DNA of 64,000 nucleotides from Voacanga thouarsii (taxonomy: Eukaryota > Streptophyta > Magnoliopsida > Gentianales > Apocynaceae). The stretch lies in assembly GCA_026120185.1 (NCBI GenBank), contig JANUWF010001272.1, positions 2,108,001 to 2,172,000 of the forward strand, read 5' to 3'. The notes beneath the pieces are model-generated. The model was not told the DNA's origin. It worked only from the letters and a program-made list of their open reading frames with translations, and did not search any database. Below, piece by piece: positions 31,440 to 43,674 of this stretch (positions are counted from its first letter, which is position 1; every line of letters begins with the position of its first letter). A program made the translations under genes and the position numbers.

Positions 31440-34400
31440 CTGAATACCCTCTCCCTTTTGGCCGAATGAATTCTTCACCAATGGCCATGCTTTCTACATC
31501 TCCCTTAGACGGATTTAGTCACCTAGGAGTCGAGATCCATTTGAAACTCCTTCAAGGTACTCATCAATCAAGTAAGCCTTTTCAACCCTCATTTTTAATT
31601 TTAGATTCATGTCTCTAGGATGATATTAGTAGGAGATGGATTATGAATAGGACTTGAGCATGTATTGTCGTGATGAGTTGAGATTGAAGCATGAATAAAT
31701 GTGTGTATATGTTGGAGATGGATTTATGCATGAGTTGGTTATCTTGGTTGGTTGTATGGTGTTTTTAGTGTTTAATGCATATCTCCATGTCATAAGTAGT
31801 ATTTGTGATCAAGTATGTTAGAGATTATGTCACCTATGGTGAATAAGATTTATATTCATATATGATTGTTAAAGCCATGATTATGTTTATGCTAGTAGAG
31901 GTTGGATCATGACTTGGTAAATTTAGACCTATGCTTTTATTCATGATTTGGATGAGTTGATGAATTGAAGTGGAGTATATGTTCACGATTGTGGTTAGCA
32001 ATAGAAATATGATCATGATCTAGTTGTACCTAAGCTAATTTTATTTCATCAATAAAATATTTAATATTATAATTTTTGTTAGTAAGGTAGACTTGGATTA
32101 TTATATATAATAAGGATATTTTAGTAAAATAAATGATAGCTTTTATTTCAAGAAATAAAATATATAGATATTATATATAATAATATCAAATAGAGCCTTT
32201 TATATAAATAATCATAATAAGTAAAATATTAATTTTGTAGTTCTTATATTCATAAATATCATTAAAATTTATTATCTTTCAATTATTATCTTTTAATCAA
32301 AACCTATTAAAATTTATTTAGTATCTTTCAATCAAGACCCATTAAAATTTATTTTCAACTAATTTTAGTTATCAAGTATTGTCAAACAATTAATTATTAA
32401 TAAATCATTATTTTACCTAATACCACCTAGGACTCTTCATCAAATAAACTCTAAATTATTCTTTGCAATATTTAAACCTTCAACTTATTAGTACCTATTT
32501 CCCAAAACAATAATTAATTTAAATATCAAATTAGTCTTAGCTTATAAACCCTTTTTATTTATTATTTGGCCTTAAAGCTTGTGACACTAGGATCATGAAA
32601 GTTGTGAGTTAAGCTAGCTTTATTCGTGAAAGTGGATTTTAGTTTGAGATTAATTATGGGTTGTATTTACCCCAGGTGGGGTTGGGTTAGCTGTTGAAGA
32701 CCTTTATTTTTTCTCAGGCTAAGGATCAGGTAAGCTCCTGTATAAAGCTTGTTTCATGCAAAATGTTTATTATGACAAGCCAAATGTAGAGTGCATGGAC
32801 ACTCATTTCGATAAAGGCAATTGATGATTGACTTCTAACTTATTTCAGTCAAACAAATTATTCGAAAATTAATAAGCAAATTTACTCAATCTCAAAATTT
32901 TTTCTAAAACTGATTTTGACAAAGGCTTTGGAAACCCTTAATTGCCATATTTAAGTAGAACTATGTTTTGTTCCTTTTTCGCCAAGTGGGGTAAGTTACG
33001 TTGAGTAGTCAATAAGGGTGGACTACTAGGACTTGTCTTTGAAGAGTTAGGGTGAGTCTCTCAGTAGGTGGCCACCTCTGAGGGGTAAGTCTTCCCCGGA
33101 TAGGATGTCAGTCCAGTAGGTCGTGCCGGTCCAAGCTAGTAGTTTTTTTTCAATCAAGTGACTGTGTGTTGCCGGAATGGACAACCGGTTGTTGTTTAGG
33201 TATAGAGAAGGAGGAGTGTCTTGCCCGGTAGTCTGATCACCTACCTTTTGTCAGTCTGCACAAAGTGTCGGCATTCTGACCGGTTATGGGGCCCAACGTG
33301 TGGTAACCCATGATCATTTCTTTTAAGTGGTTGATTTTATTGATTATGTATGGTTGGAAAAGCTAAAACACTTCTATTAATTTTGACTAATGTTTATTGT
33401 TTGCCAGTGTTTCTCTTATAAAGATTTATACTATGTATTCATGAACTGTTTTCACTAGACACTTAAAGCACACACGGACTTACTGAGATTTTTGTCTCAT
33501 CACCTTTTTTACCATGATTTTAGGTCGATCCTGCTGTGGGGATGAGTAGCTAGATATTGCCTGTCTTGGATGATTTTTCTGATATTTAATTTATGTAATG
33601 CTTTGGGGAGTTGAGAGTGGATACTTTTATTATGGATATGATTTTGGAATTCCTAGATTCATTCTTGGGTTGTAATAAATTTTAAGTTAAAATATTATTT
33701 TTTATTCTGCTATTTTCTTTGTGTGACTTAGTTATAAAGACCCCTTGTCCTTTGGATGGGGCGACATCCCCAACCCTAGCGGGCCTAGGTAGTGGGGTGT
33801 TATACAGGAAGTCAAGTGGCTTGACATGAACCCTTCAATAACAAACTACAGTGCAATTAACTTATTTCACCATATAATATCTCATTTGGTTTGGAATACG
33901 AAATTAGTGCTAACTCCCTCCGGAATATATATTAATTCTGGCCCGTTTATAACTATACTTGTACCAGGAACCAACTACTCTCAATGTGTCTCAATTGGAA
34001 CCCTTTCCAATACACATACGCCTTGGCTAAGGACTTATGAGTAGTAATTCCTACAAGTGGCCGTGAGATATTCGCCCCTACTATTAGGAGTGGTGAATCC
34101 TTTGTTGACCCTTTTAACTAAATTTGTTTATCTCACAATATACCTAATATCTATCTCATAGGCGGCCCTCGATCGAGCTCCAGAGATTGGAATCAAAGTA
34201 CAAGGCTTAACAAACAAAGTACTTTGGAGATCTCAATTCTAATGATACTTGCACGTTTGCTATGTTAAGATTATATCACTGGCATTAAATAGTTATCCAT
34301 GTGATTATCTCATTGCTAGGTCATCCAATAAACTTGTTCCACTAACAAGCATCCATGTTTTAACTTTGAGTATCCCAATACTCACGGATATAAGAACCAC

Positions 34401-35213
34401 TGCCTAATTAAGATCAGGAAGTCTTAACACATGCTAGTCTTAACGCATTAATGATGTCCTGTCTCATTAATATTATGACTAGGGACTATTTAAGTACTAA
34501 TGATATACAGTGTAGTAGGAATCTCATATCATGATCTCTATCATGATTTCTTTAACACAGTGTCATACTAAGGATTTTATCCAACAGTTATATTACTCAA
34601 AAGTAATCAAAAGAAATTGTAAGATAAATAATGCCTTTTATGAAATAAAATGTGTCATATACAAGGTATAAGTGATTGCCTCTAGGGTATAACACTAACA
34701 CATAAAGCATATGTTCTACATCATTTATGGCTTAGGCATGACTTTTTACACACACTTAGACTAAGTTGTTCTTGATCTAATGCTTTACATTGTTCTTAAA
34801 TCTATTTTTCTACTAAAATTCATGGAGCATTCTAGAACTTACTTAAATACCTCTCGAGGCGAAATAAGAAAGATATTCATGATTTAACTTAGGGATGACG
34901 GCAATAGGCCTTCTTTGGATAGTTTGAGCTTTTCAAGCTTACCTATTTGATATTATCCCCAGTACCTATTTTGAGCCTATGTTGATAATTTCTTTCTTAA
35001 AACCCGTTATCATACTTTGTCCATTTCTTCTTTCTGAGTGTTTGATTTATATTCCAAATCTTTGATTGCTCTGGGTGGATAAAAGTACATATAGGAGAAT
35101 GCTGAGGGAGAATACTTGTGAAAAGATCATAACTTGTTGCTTTCAGTCATGCATCAAGAGTTGTCTTGAGCTAGAAAAAGAAAAGATTGAAAACAAGAAA
35201 AGAAAACTAAAAA

Positions 35214-35345
35214 GTTGCTAGAAAAGATGAAAAGAGAGAAACTGAGAAAAAAAAAAAAAGAACAGCAGCAGTAAAAACAAAGTTGCTAGAAAAGATGAAA
35301 AGAGAGAAACTGAGAAAAAAAAAAGAACAGCAACAGTAAAAACAA
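35214..35345 (+). repeat. Tandem duplication, unit about 68 bp
   Basis: Two adjacent copies beginning GTTGCTAGAAAAGATGAAAA and differing mainly in the length of an A run. D2 has only a single, shorter counterpart near 57950. Confidence 0.9.
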
Positions 35346-36056
35346 AAGAAAGAAAAGAAAAAATTTTGAAAGAGAAAGAAAAGAAAGATCATAAGAGGAG
35401 TGGTGATTGAGCTGTAAAAGTTGAGTTCACGTCAAGTTCTTGACACCATTGCTAAAAATTTGAGTGATCTTGTGAAGAAAAATTATTGATTAGTTGGGAA
35501 GGATTGAAAAAACAACGCAAGATTTGCTTGACCTTTGCTATAATTGCTCTATAAGGTTATAGGTTTTGATTGATTTTGGGATAGGAGAGCAAGAGAAGTT
35601 TGGAATTTCTTGATACATTTTGTTTATCATTTTCTTGCGAACTCTCATTTTTTTTTTAATATTTGAATTTCCTATATCCTTCGTTTGACAAGCTACATTA
35701 CAAGCCCTTTAGCCTTACATTACAAACTTAAATATCCTACTTGATCTAAGTAGAATCATGATATGTCTCAGATTAGTGGAGAGGGTGTATGAAAAGTAAG
35801 CTTATGGAATGCATATTCTTTTTGGACTAAATTCTTTCCAATGGTTTGAGAATATTGTTAAGTAGTGGGATGGTTCTACTAAGTCACTATTCACTTACAC
35901 AAGTTTTGCATTTATTGTGAAAGATGTAGTAGCATGTGTTTTATGTTCTTGAATAAAGGAAGCATTAGAAATATTTTAAAATCGATTGAGTGATTGATGA
36001 AACCTTGTGTTTTCCTACTTGTCTTTGATACTTTGCTTGAGGACAAGCAAAGAGCT

Positions 36057-36070
36057 AAGTGTGGGGGAAT
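36057..36070 (+). promoter_or_regulatory. Element D1 polypurine tract
   Basis: AAGTGTGGGGGAAT immediately upstream of the 3' LTR, the Athila-type polypurine tract. Preceded by TTGAGGACAAGCAAAGAGCT, which resembles the flank of the internal polypurine-like motifs. Confidence 0.85.
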
Positions 36071-36071
36071 G

Positions 36072-37608
36072 TTATAGGGCCTAAATTAGTCATATTTTTC
36101 TTAGTTATTTGAGGCTTTTTTGTGATACATTTTGTTTAATAACTAGTCATATTCCTTCATATTTGAGATTTTACCCTTGGAAAGATATTTTGTACATTAT
36201 TTCAGATTTTAGGGGTAAAACAAAGTAAAAACATCGCAAAATAGACCAGAGGTGGCGCCGGACATGCCAGAGGAACCGACACCGGCCACGTGCTGATTGC
36301 ACGAACTTCAAGGCAACAAAAAGTTATTGAAACAGGACCATAACAGAACCAAACCGGCGCCAGTTGTAGTAGCCAAGGCGACACCGGCTGTACTCTGGAC
36401 AACATTGGGTGGAAATCAAGAAAAAATCGACGAACAACGGAAGAAACAGAACACAACTGGCACCAGCTCCAACAGTTAAGGCGGCGCCGGCTGTGCCCTG
36501 AGGATAAGACGGACTTTGAAATTTTTCACGCGGTTTTTGGTAATCTACAAAAATTTTAGTATATTTCTACTTCTACTCGGATAAGAACCTTACACCAATG
36601 AGTTTGGGCACTTCCTAAGCCTATAAATTGATGGAAAACATAAGAAAAAGGGGGTGAATTCATAGATCATCATAGAAAATCACACAAATCAAAGGAGGAA
36701 TTCTTCAAATCAAGGAGGGTTGTGGAAGAAGATCTTCAAAGGAAGAAGAAGGAGGCTTATCAATGAGTGCTTTCTGTTACTTTGTTTTCTTTTCTTGAAC
36801 AATGATGTATTAATTGTTTTATTGTAGTTTGACATTATTTTAGATATTCATGATTTTTAGAGTTATTTGACCTTTTGATTAATTGATTATTCTTCTTGGC
36901 ATTTAATTACTTGGGTTGATTACGAGATTAATTGGTTATTTCTTTCCATTAGCTTGCTTGGAAAAGGAATTGATGGTGGTTTCAATTCATTAGTTTTAGA
37001 TTTGTTGTCTATTAACTTGCTTGAAAAGGGGGTTAATTGCTAAGAACTAGTAATTAAAGGTTAATTGATGTCTACCAGGAATAGTTTCATTGGTTAATTT
37101 CTTGTTTTATATTTGCCAGGAATGGAGATTTAATCAGAGGATTGTGTTTAATACATCTTTTAGGTGGATTAGTTGAGACAGGAATGTGATGCTAATTTTT
37201 TTAGAAGGTAGTGATTTCATGGATTGGAAAAGAAGTGAATCTATATTAATTCTTCATAATGCCAAGAGAATAATGAATTATGATAATGATTAGGTACTTT
37301 AAGATCATATTTGTCAAAATAATGGTTTAAGTTACATAATTCTCCTTTCTTGACTTGTATATATTCTTTTATTTTATTTTATTTTATTTTTATTTTCTTT
37401 TTCACTTTATTGAGTTGGTTAAACAATGAAAGAAAAGTGAATAATGTATACTTGTTCCTAGAGGATCGACACTCATTTGAACCCTATGCTACGATAATGA
37501 TGAGTACGCTTGCTCATATGTGCAATTTGGGATTAATGTTTTAATTTAAACTTGATTGGGAATGTGCTTATTTTTATATGATTTTTATATCCAAATAAAT
37601 ACGCATCA
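36072..37608 (+). repeat. Element D1 3' LTR
   Basis: About 1.54 kb, ending ACGCATCA directly before the GTGTT duplication. TATA-like box TATAAATTG at 36622. GC-rich motif cluster 36249-36495. Collinear with the 5' LTR throughout. Confidence 0.9.
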
Positions 37609-37613
37609 GTGTT

Positions 37614-38610
37614 TCTGAGGACGCCATCAAACTAAGACTTTTTCCCTTGTCTTTGAAAGATCGAGCAAAATCATAGTTACAATCTTTACCCCTTGGATCC
37701 ACTGCTACTTGGAATGTGTTAGCTGAAAATTTTTTGGCCAAATGTTTCTCACCAGCTAAAACATCTAAACTTAGGATTGACATTTTTGCCTTCCAACAAT
37801 TAGAGGCCGAAAACCTTTATGGAGAGGTTTAAGGAAATACTGAGAAAATATCCCCACCATGGATTTGAGTTGGGAATGCAAATGTAAATCTTTCACAGCG
37901 GGTTAAGCGTTGCTATGAGGCAATTAGTTGGTGGATCTGCAGCAGGCTCCATCAGTTCCGAAACCCCGGAAGAGGTATTTAATTTGATTGAAAATTTAGC
38001 TACAAATAACTATGCTTGGGGTAATTCATGATCTAAAGTTCGTGTACATAGAGTACATAAGATGGATGCAATGGCTGTATTAGAGGTAAAGGTGGAAGCA
38101 CTCACGCAGAAAATAGATCAATTAGTGATGCCTGCTTCCTACGGTTAGGTAATGATTATGAGTTGTGATTGTTGTCGGGAAGGGCATCCAAACTATGAGT
38201 GCTAAAATATGGGATCTTCATAAGAAGCATTAGAACAAATGGCATCTGTAGGTAATGGTCGGCAAGGTAATAACCTTATAGCAATACTTACAAACCATGT
38301 TGGAAAAATCATCCTAACTTTTCATAGAATAATCAAAACCAACCTTAACAAGCTTCTTCAAATTTTGGGCTACAAAGGACTCAGCCACCACTGCCATACA
38401 ATGCCCTATCGACTAAACTATCCCTGGAGGGGCTGGTTAACCAATTGGTAAGTGGAATAGAAACACGGTTCTAAGGAGTTGATGCAACCACAAGAGACTT
38501 GGAGGCATCCATGCACAATCTTGAAAGTCAAATTGGACAGTTAGTCAAGATCCTTGATGATCGTCAAACGGGATCATTTCCAGGCAACACGGAGACCAAC
38601 CCACGGGAGT
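37614..38610 (+). pseudogene. Element E gag, second part (decayed)
   Basis: Continues the gag frame from 10856 with SEDAIKLRLFPLSLKDRAKS-like text, MERFKEILRKYPHHGFELGM (37819-37878) and TPEEVFNLIENLATNNYAWG, a zinc knuckle CDCCREGHPNYEC (C-x2-C-x3-H-x4-C, 38164-38202), and a C-terminal segment matching D2 gag up to NPRE near 38610. Multiple stops and frame changes, more than in D2. The order capsid then zinc knuckle is the normal gag arrangement. No protease or RT follows. Confidence 0.8.
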
Positions 38611-39449
38611 AAGACAGTGGGAAACGCTGATTTGGAACTACTTTAATTTTTGGTCATTTTTTTAATTCTTATTTATTTTCATTTATTTGGCTATTATTTT
38701 TAATTACTAGGGTGTATTCTTTTCATGAGTTCGTGTTCTTTTTCTTTAATTCCATTAAAATTCATATTTGAAAAAAAAATAATTTTTTTGGCTAGAGCTG
38801 AGCTGGCGCCAGGCCCAACCTTTAGCCTGGGTGCTAGGCCAGCATGGCCCGGCAATAATTGATAATAGAACAGGTTTGGCGCTAGGCCCGTTTGGCCGAA
38901 ACACTAAAACCGGCCTTCTTGGCCATTTTTTTCAAAACACTTTCATCCTTCTGAAATTTTCTCTCAACCCATCGCTGAGTTCTATTTCGGAACCCCACCA
39001 GATCACCTTCTACACCTCCAGAACACTTCCCAAACACACAATTCTCACTTTGTTCTTGAAAGTTTGGATCAAAATAAAGAAAAATCCAATCTTGTCCTCC
39101 AAAATCCATTTTTCAATCCTTCTAGTTGGGGCACGATTTCTTCAATATTTTTGCATAACATCATTACCCATATATTGGTGATCATTGTGGTATGATTTTT
39201 CTACACTTTCTATGGTTTAATTTTTTTTTCTTATAAATTTTGGGTATTTGGTATGCACTTTTGGGTGAAAATTCTTGAATATGTTTTTGGGTAAAGGATT
39301 TAATTGGTAATATTGCTTTCTTTAAGCTTTCCTTGACATGAGAATATAACTGATAATGCTTTTTGGTTAATGCCATTGAGGTTTTACATCTTTTTGGAAG
39401 TTATTGAGCATGCATTCTCCATAAGTAATTTTTTATATAGGATAGTTGT
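38611..39449 (+). other. Element E spacer between gag and the inverted LTR
   Basis: AT-rich text, then a GC-rich patch at 38798-38900 with GGCGCCAGGCC and GGCGCTAGGCC motifs like those of the E LTR U3, then CA-rich text that could be the leader of the second ORF. The place where pol would be expected holds none of it. Confidence 0.6.
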
Positions 39450-39854
39450 TGTAACACCCCGCTACCTAGGCCCACCGGGGCTGGGGATGTCGCCCCGTCC
39501 AAAGGACAAGGGGTCTTTATAACGAGGTCACACAAATAAAATAGCGGAATAAAAATAATAAAAATAATACTTCAACTTAAGATTTATTACAACCCAAGAA
39601 TAAATCCACGAATTCCCAAAAGGAAACAAATCCATAAATAAAATTATCCACTCTCGTCTCCCCAAAGCAATACATAAAATCAAAAGACACATTCTCTTCC
39701 AAGGCAAATAACACTAGCTACTCATCCCCACAGCAGGATTGGCCTGAAATAATGGTAAAAAGGTGATGAGACAGAAATCTCAGTAAGTCCGTGTGTGCTT
39801 TGGGTGTTCAGTGAAAACAGTTCGTGGATGCAAAGTGTGAAATCTTTATAAGAG

Positions 39855-40196
39855 AAATATTGGCAAGCAATAAATATTAGTTAAAAGCAAGAGTGGTGTT
39901 TTCCTCTTTTTGAAACCATACAAGTGCCCAATAAAATCAACCACTCATAAAGGTGGTCATGAGTTACCACACGTTGGGCCCCATAACCGGTCAGAATGCC
40001 TAACACTTTGTGTAGACTGACAAAAAAATACTGGCAAACAATGAATGATGTTCAAAAATAAGAGTGGCGTTTTGGGCTTATCTAGCCGTATATAATTTAT
40101 AAGATCAACCACTCGAAAGAAAGGATTATGGGTTACCACACGTTGGGCCCCATAACCGGTCAGAATGCCTAACACTTTGTGAAGACTGACAAAAGG
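39855..40196. repeat. Tandem duplication of 171 bp in the truncated LTR
   Basis: Units 39855-40025 and 40026-40196, each containing TTACCACACGTTGGGCCCCA and GGTCAGAATGCCTAACACTT. Single-copy in the other B-family LTRs. The two units have diverged, so the duplication is not recent. Confidence 0.9.
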
Positions 40197-41980
40197 TAGG
40201 TGATCGGCCTACCGGGCAATATACTCCTCCTTCTTTATACCCAAACAACAACCGGGTGTCCATTCCGGCAAAACACAGTCACTTGACTGAAATAAAACAA
40301 ACTGCTAGCTCGGACTGGCCTGACTAAGTAGTACTGATGTTTCTCTAAGTTAAGCTTATCTTCTAGAGGTGGCCTCCTGCCAGAAGACTCACTCTTGCTC
40401 TTCAAAACTAGTACTACTAGCCTACCCCTGTTGAGTACTCAACGTAACATATCCCACTTGGGAAGAAAATGAACAAAACACAGTTTCACTTGAAAATGGC
40501 AATTAAGGATTTCCAAAGTCTGGGGCAAAACTGGTTTTAGAAAGAGTTTTAGGTTTTGAGTAAAACCGCCCCTTGATTTGCAAATAATTTATTTGTCTAA
40601 AATGAGAATAGAAATAATCCTCAATTGCCTTTACAGAAATGAGTGACCATGCACTCTACATTTGGCTTGCCATAAAAAAAAAAAAATCATTTTTCATCAA
40701 ACAGGTTTTATGCAGGAGCTTACCTGATCCTTGCTCACAACAATGGTCTCCAATAGCTGACCTGATCCCACATAGGGTAAATACAAACCACAATCAAACT
40801 CAAGCCAAAGACTCACTTTCTCAAATAAAACCAACTCAACTTACTACAATCATATCCCTAGTATCCCAAGCTTTAAGACTCAATAATAAATAAAAGAGTT
40901 TATAAAATAAATATAGTTTGATATTAAAATAACTAGAGTTTGAGAAATAGGTACAAAAAGTTGAAGGTTTAAATCTTGCTAAAAATAAATTATGGTTTAT
41001 TTGAAAAAGGGTCCAAGGTAGTATTAGGTAAAATAATGATTTATTAATAATTTAGTTTTTAGAAAATAATTGATAGCTAAAATTTGTTGAAAATGAATTT
41101 AATGAGTCTTGCTTGAAAAATAATAAGCAAATCCTTAATGGGTTTTGATTAAAAGATAATAATTAAATTTTTAGTAATAAATATTTTATTAATTATAATT
41201 ATTTCCATAAAAGGCTTTAATTGATTTTATTATTTTAAATAATATCTATATATTTTTTTTCAGCAAAAACTATTATTTATTTGACTAGAATATCACTATT
41301 TTATATAAAAGACCAAATCCACATTTTCCCATGGTTTTCAAAATTTTACTAGAAAAATCAAATTTCTAAATATTTTATTAATGAAATAAAGATTAGCTTA
41401 GGGACAACTATATCATGATCATATTTCTATGGCTAACCACAAACATGAACATATACAACCCTTCAATTCATCAAATCATCCAAATCATGCATACAAGCAT
41501 AGATCTCAATTTATCAAAATATGATCTAACCCTTATTAGCATAAATATGATCATGGCTTCAATAGTCTAACATGAATATAAATCATATTCACCAAAGGTG
41601 ACATAATCTCTAGCATACTTCATCACAAATACTACCGATGACATGCATCAACCTCAAATCATCATATAATCATCCAAGATAATCCTTCCATGCATAAATC
41701 CCATCTCCTTCACAATCATACATATATTCATGCTTCAATCTCAACAATATATATATATATACTTAAATCCTATCGCCATCCACCTACTATCATCATCATC
41801 CTAGAGACAATAATCTAGAGTTTAAAAGAAAGGTTGAAGGCACTTACTTGGTTGATGAATGCTTTGAAGGAGTTTAGAGTAGATCTCAACTCCTAGATGT
41901 CTAACTTTGTCCATGGGAGATGGCGAAAGCATGTTCATGGGAGAAAAAGTCATTCGGCCAAGAGAGGGGAATTTTCGGCC

Positions 41981-41982
<2 letters not shown>

Positions 41983-42018
<36 letters not shown>
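41983..42018. repeat. (GA)n microsatellite
   Basis: About 18 GA units: the inverted counterpart of the CT run of B-family LTRs. Confidence 0.92.
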
Positions 42019-42022
<4 letters not shown>

Positions 42023-43674
42023 AATCATTAGTATGTTTATTCGCATAGGTTCTCATTAGAGATCAAGATTGGAGAAGATGAAGTTGTTAGAATAAATTTA
42101 CCTTGAAGGTGTTCTTGACCTTAACAGAAATTTTTGGTTTTTGATCCAAAAGTGCTAGTTGGATTTTGGAGTTTGATGTTAAAAATGGTACGGATGGACT
42201 CACAGAAATGAATAGATGAAATCTGGAATTTTTAGAGGTAGTTTGAAGTGATTTGGAGAGGTATTAGGTGAAAGGAAGTAGTGGATGTTCTTGGTGTAGT
42301 GTGTGTTCTTGAAGGTTGAAGAAAATCGAGAGATGGTAATGCGCAGCTGCTGAATTTTTGTGAGAGATATGGGTGGACAAATTTCTGTAGGGTTTAGGAG
42401 GTTGATTCTCTGATTTGAAAGGGAAAAGGAAAGGTTAGTTGTTACAATCTTGGTAGAATATTTTTAGGAAGTGAATTTGGAAAGTAAATATCCTAAGAAT
42501 ATCTTGATTGCTTGGACAGCTTTGAAGTCTGCCATGGCTAATTGTTTGAGCAGAATTTCGTGGGATTAATGCTGGCTTATGGAGGCTTATGGTGGCCGAA
42601 AGTAGGGTGTACAATGATGAAGAAGAAGTCTGGTCCATTGAGCAAAATATTATGGAAGGTTACTAAATAAGATGCCTGAAATTTTGGAAACCAATCAAGC
42701 TAAATTGCAGGGATTTGTTTGAGAGATTTTTGGACAGCCATTAATGGAATTTCGTGCAGAATTTCAAGGGGATCATTGGAGCTCTGTCGATGGAGGTTTA
42801 AGGAAGGTTTTGACAGATTAAGGTTGGTGTTTTGGCTGGAAGAGAGATAGGAAACAAGCTGGACGAAAATCTGCACAGTGATTTTTCTGGCAGATTTTCG
42901 TCTGCTGTTTAGAGCCATTTTGCATCGATTTTTGAAGGGGATTTCAGGGGTATTCAAGGAAGCTTTCTAGCCTTCTTTATGGAGGAAAAACATGGCTAAG
43001 GTGCTGCACAAAATCTGGGGAAAATAGCTTGGTTTGGAGCTCTCAAAGTTGATTTTCGTACAGGAATTTTTCCTGTTTTGCTCCAGTTTGAGCAGTCCGA
43101 AATTAGGCCAAAACTTTCAGGTTTCAAACTAATCATAAAGACCATTTTTCTGGTAGCATTTGGGAGGGAATGTGAGCTAGAATTTTCGACCTTTTGAAGG
43201 TACAACAAGCTGAAAAATCTCAGCTCATTCCATGAAGATAGATGAACTAAGATAGAGGAAAAATTTCAGCAAGCTTTCAAGAGGGATTTTCCTCTTGAAT
43301 TTTCCCACAAATCTACCATATTTTCCAAACCAAAATAAGTCTTTTGCCATTATGATATAAATGTCATGGCTAATTGAGCATTCTGATTTTGAACTGTACA
43401 TTGATTTATTGATCAATATTGCACATGGTGGATTTAATCAAGAATGTTGATATTGTGTTGGGATTAGCATACGGCTATCTTTCTTGCAGGTTTGTTGAAG
43501 GAGGTTGAGTGATGTTTTATTGACTATCTTGTGGTGTTTTGTGTTGAGTTGGTGGTGGTATTGAATGGTGTTGTAATAGCGAGACGATTGAGAGTTGTGC
43601 ATTAATTGTGTTGTAAAGAGTGAGTTGAGAGAACCATATTTTTCTGTTCTACCATTTTTCATCATCCGTCCAAA

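Larger units (their letters stand above)
15401..33804 (+). mobile_element. Element B: Tekay-like chromovirus
   Basis: Complete Ty3/gypsy chromovirus structure: 5' LTR 15401-24058 (interrupted), iMet-type primer site 24061, leader ORF 24158-24622, gag 24874-25880, PR 25982-26300, RT-RNase H 26600-27834, integrase 27868-28850, GPY/F and chromodomain 28886-29380, polypurine tract 29402, 3' LTR 29415-33804. Target duplication is TAGGA (15396-15400) / CAGGA (33805-33809). At least eight stops and four frame changes make it incapable of making its own proteins. LTRs differ at about one base in twenty over the first 240 bases by eye, the youngest-looking pair in the nest. Confidence 0.93.
29415..33804 (+). 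repeat. Element B 3' LTR
   Basis: 4390 bases starting TGTGAAACCG. The end reads GTGTTATA where the 5' LTR has GTGTTACA. Uninterrupted, so it serves as the reference for the split 5' LTR and the inverted copies. It contains the tRNA-like segment (29668-29722), the CT microsatellite, the block shared with family A (33010-33140) and a U5 phrase TTGGATGGGGCGACATCCCC near the end. Confidence 0.93.
14356..34700 (+). mobile_element. Family C solo LTR, split by element B
   Basis: Left part 14356-15400, right part 33810-34700, together about 1.94 kb, TGTTGGGTAT…ACACTAACA, flanked by a perfect 5-base duplication CATAA (14351-14355 and 34701-34705). The empty site is visible in D2 near 57415-57430. Comparison with the copy at 49986-51714 shows about 190 extra bases in the left part. 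No internal region, so it is a solo LTR left by LTR-LTR recombination. Superfamily not determinable from the LTR alone. Confidence 0.9.
34706..36071 (+). other. Element D1 3' internal region (non-coding)
   Basis: Continues D1 after the solo LTR; collinear with 57420-58772 of D2 (AGCATATGTTCTACATCATTT against GTATATGTTCTATATCATTT). No reading frame. Contains a purine-rich stretch 35170-35390 with a tandem duplication of about 68 bases (35214-35281 and 35282-35345), then TTGAGGACAAGCAAAGAGC leading into the polypurine tract. Confidence 0.8.
10857..37608 (+). mobile_element. Element D1: non-autonomous Athila-related element
   Basis: LTRs at 10857-12378 and 36072-37608 (TGATAGGGCC…ACGCATCA), perfect target duplication GTGTT on both sides, TGGCGCC-type primer site at 12385 and polypurine tract at 36057. 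Net of its insert (C-family solo LTR 14356-34700) it is about 6.4 kb. No gag or pol is recognisable. In the gag position lies an unidentified broken frame (12868-13472). The LTR pair differs at roughly 7 in 100 over the first 180 bases by eye, younger than its host E, as the nesting demands. Confidence 0.9.
39450..43346 (-). mobile_element. Truncated inverted family B LTR inside element E
   Basis: Plus-strand start TGTAACACCCCGCTACC is the inverted LTR end. It follows the inverted solo LTR (18124-22429) collinearly to about its position 21840, then stops at AAGTCTTTTGCC, so about 590 bases corresponding to the LTR 5' end are missing. No target duplication can be recognised, which fits a deletion removing the right junction and some E sequence. 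Contains an internal 171-base tandem duplication and a GA run. Confidence 0.88.
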
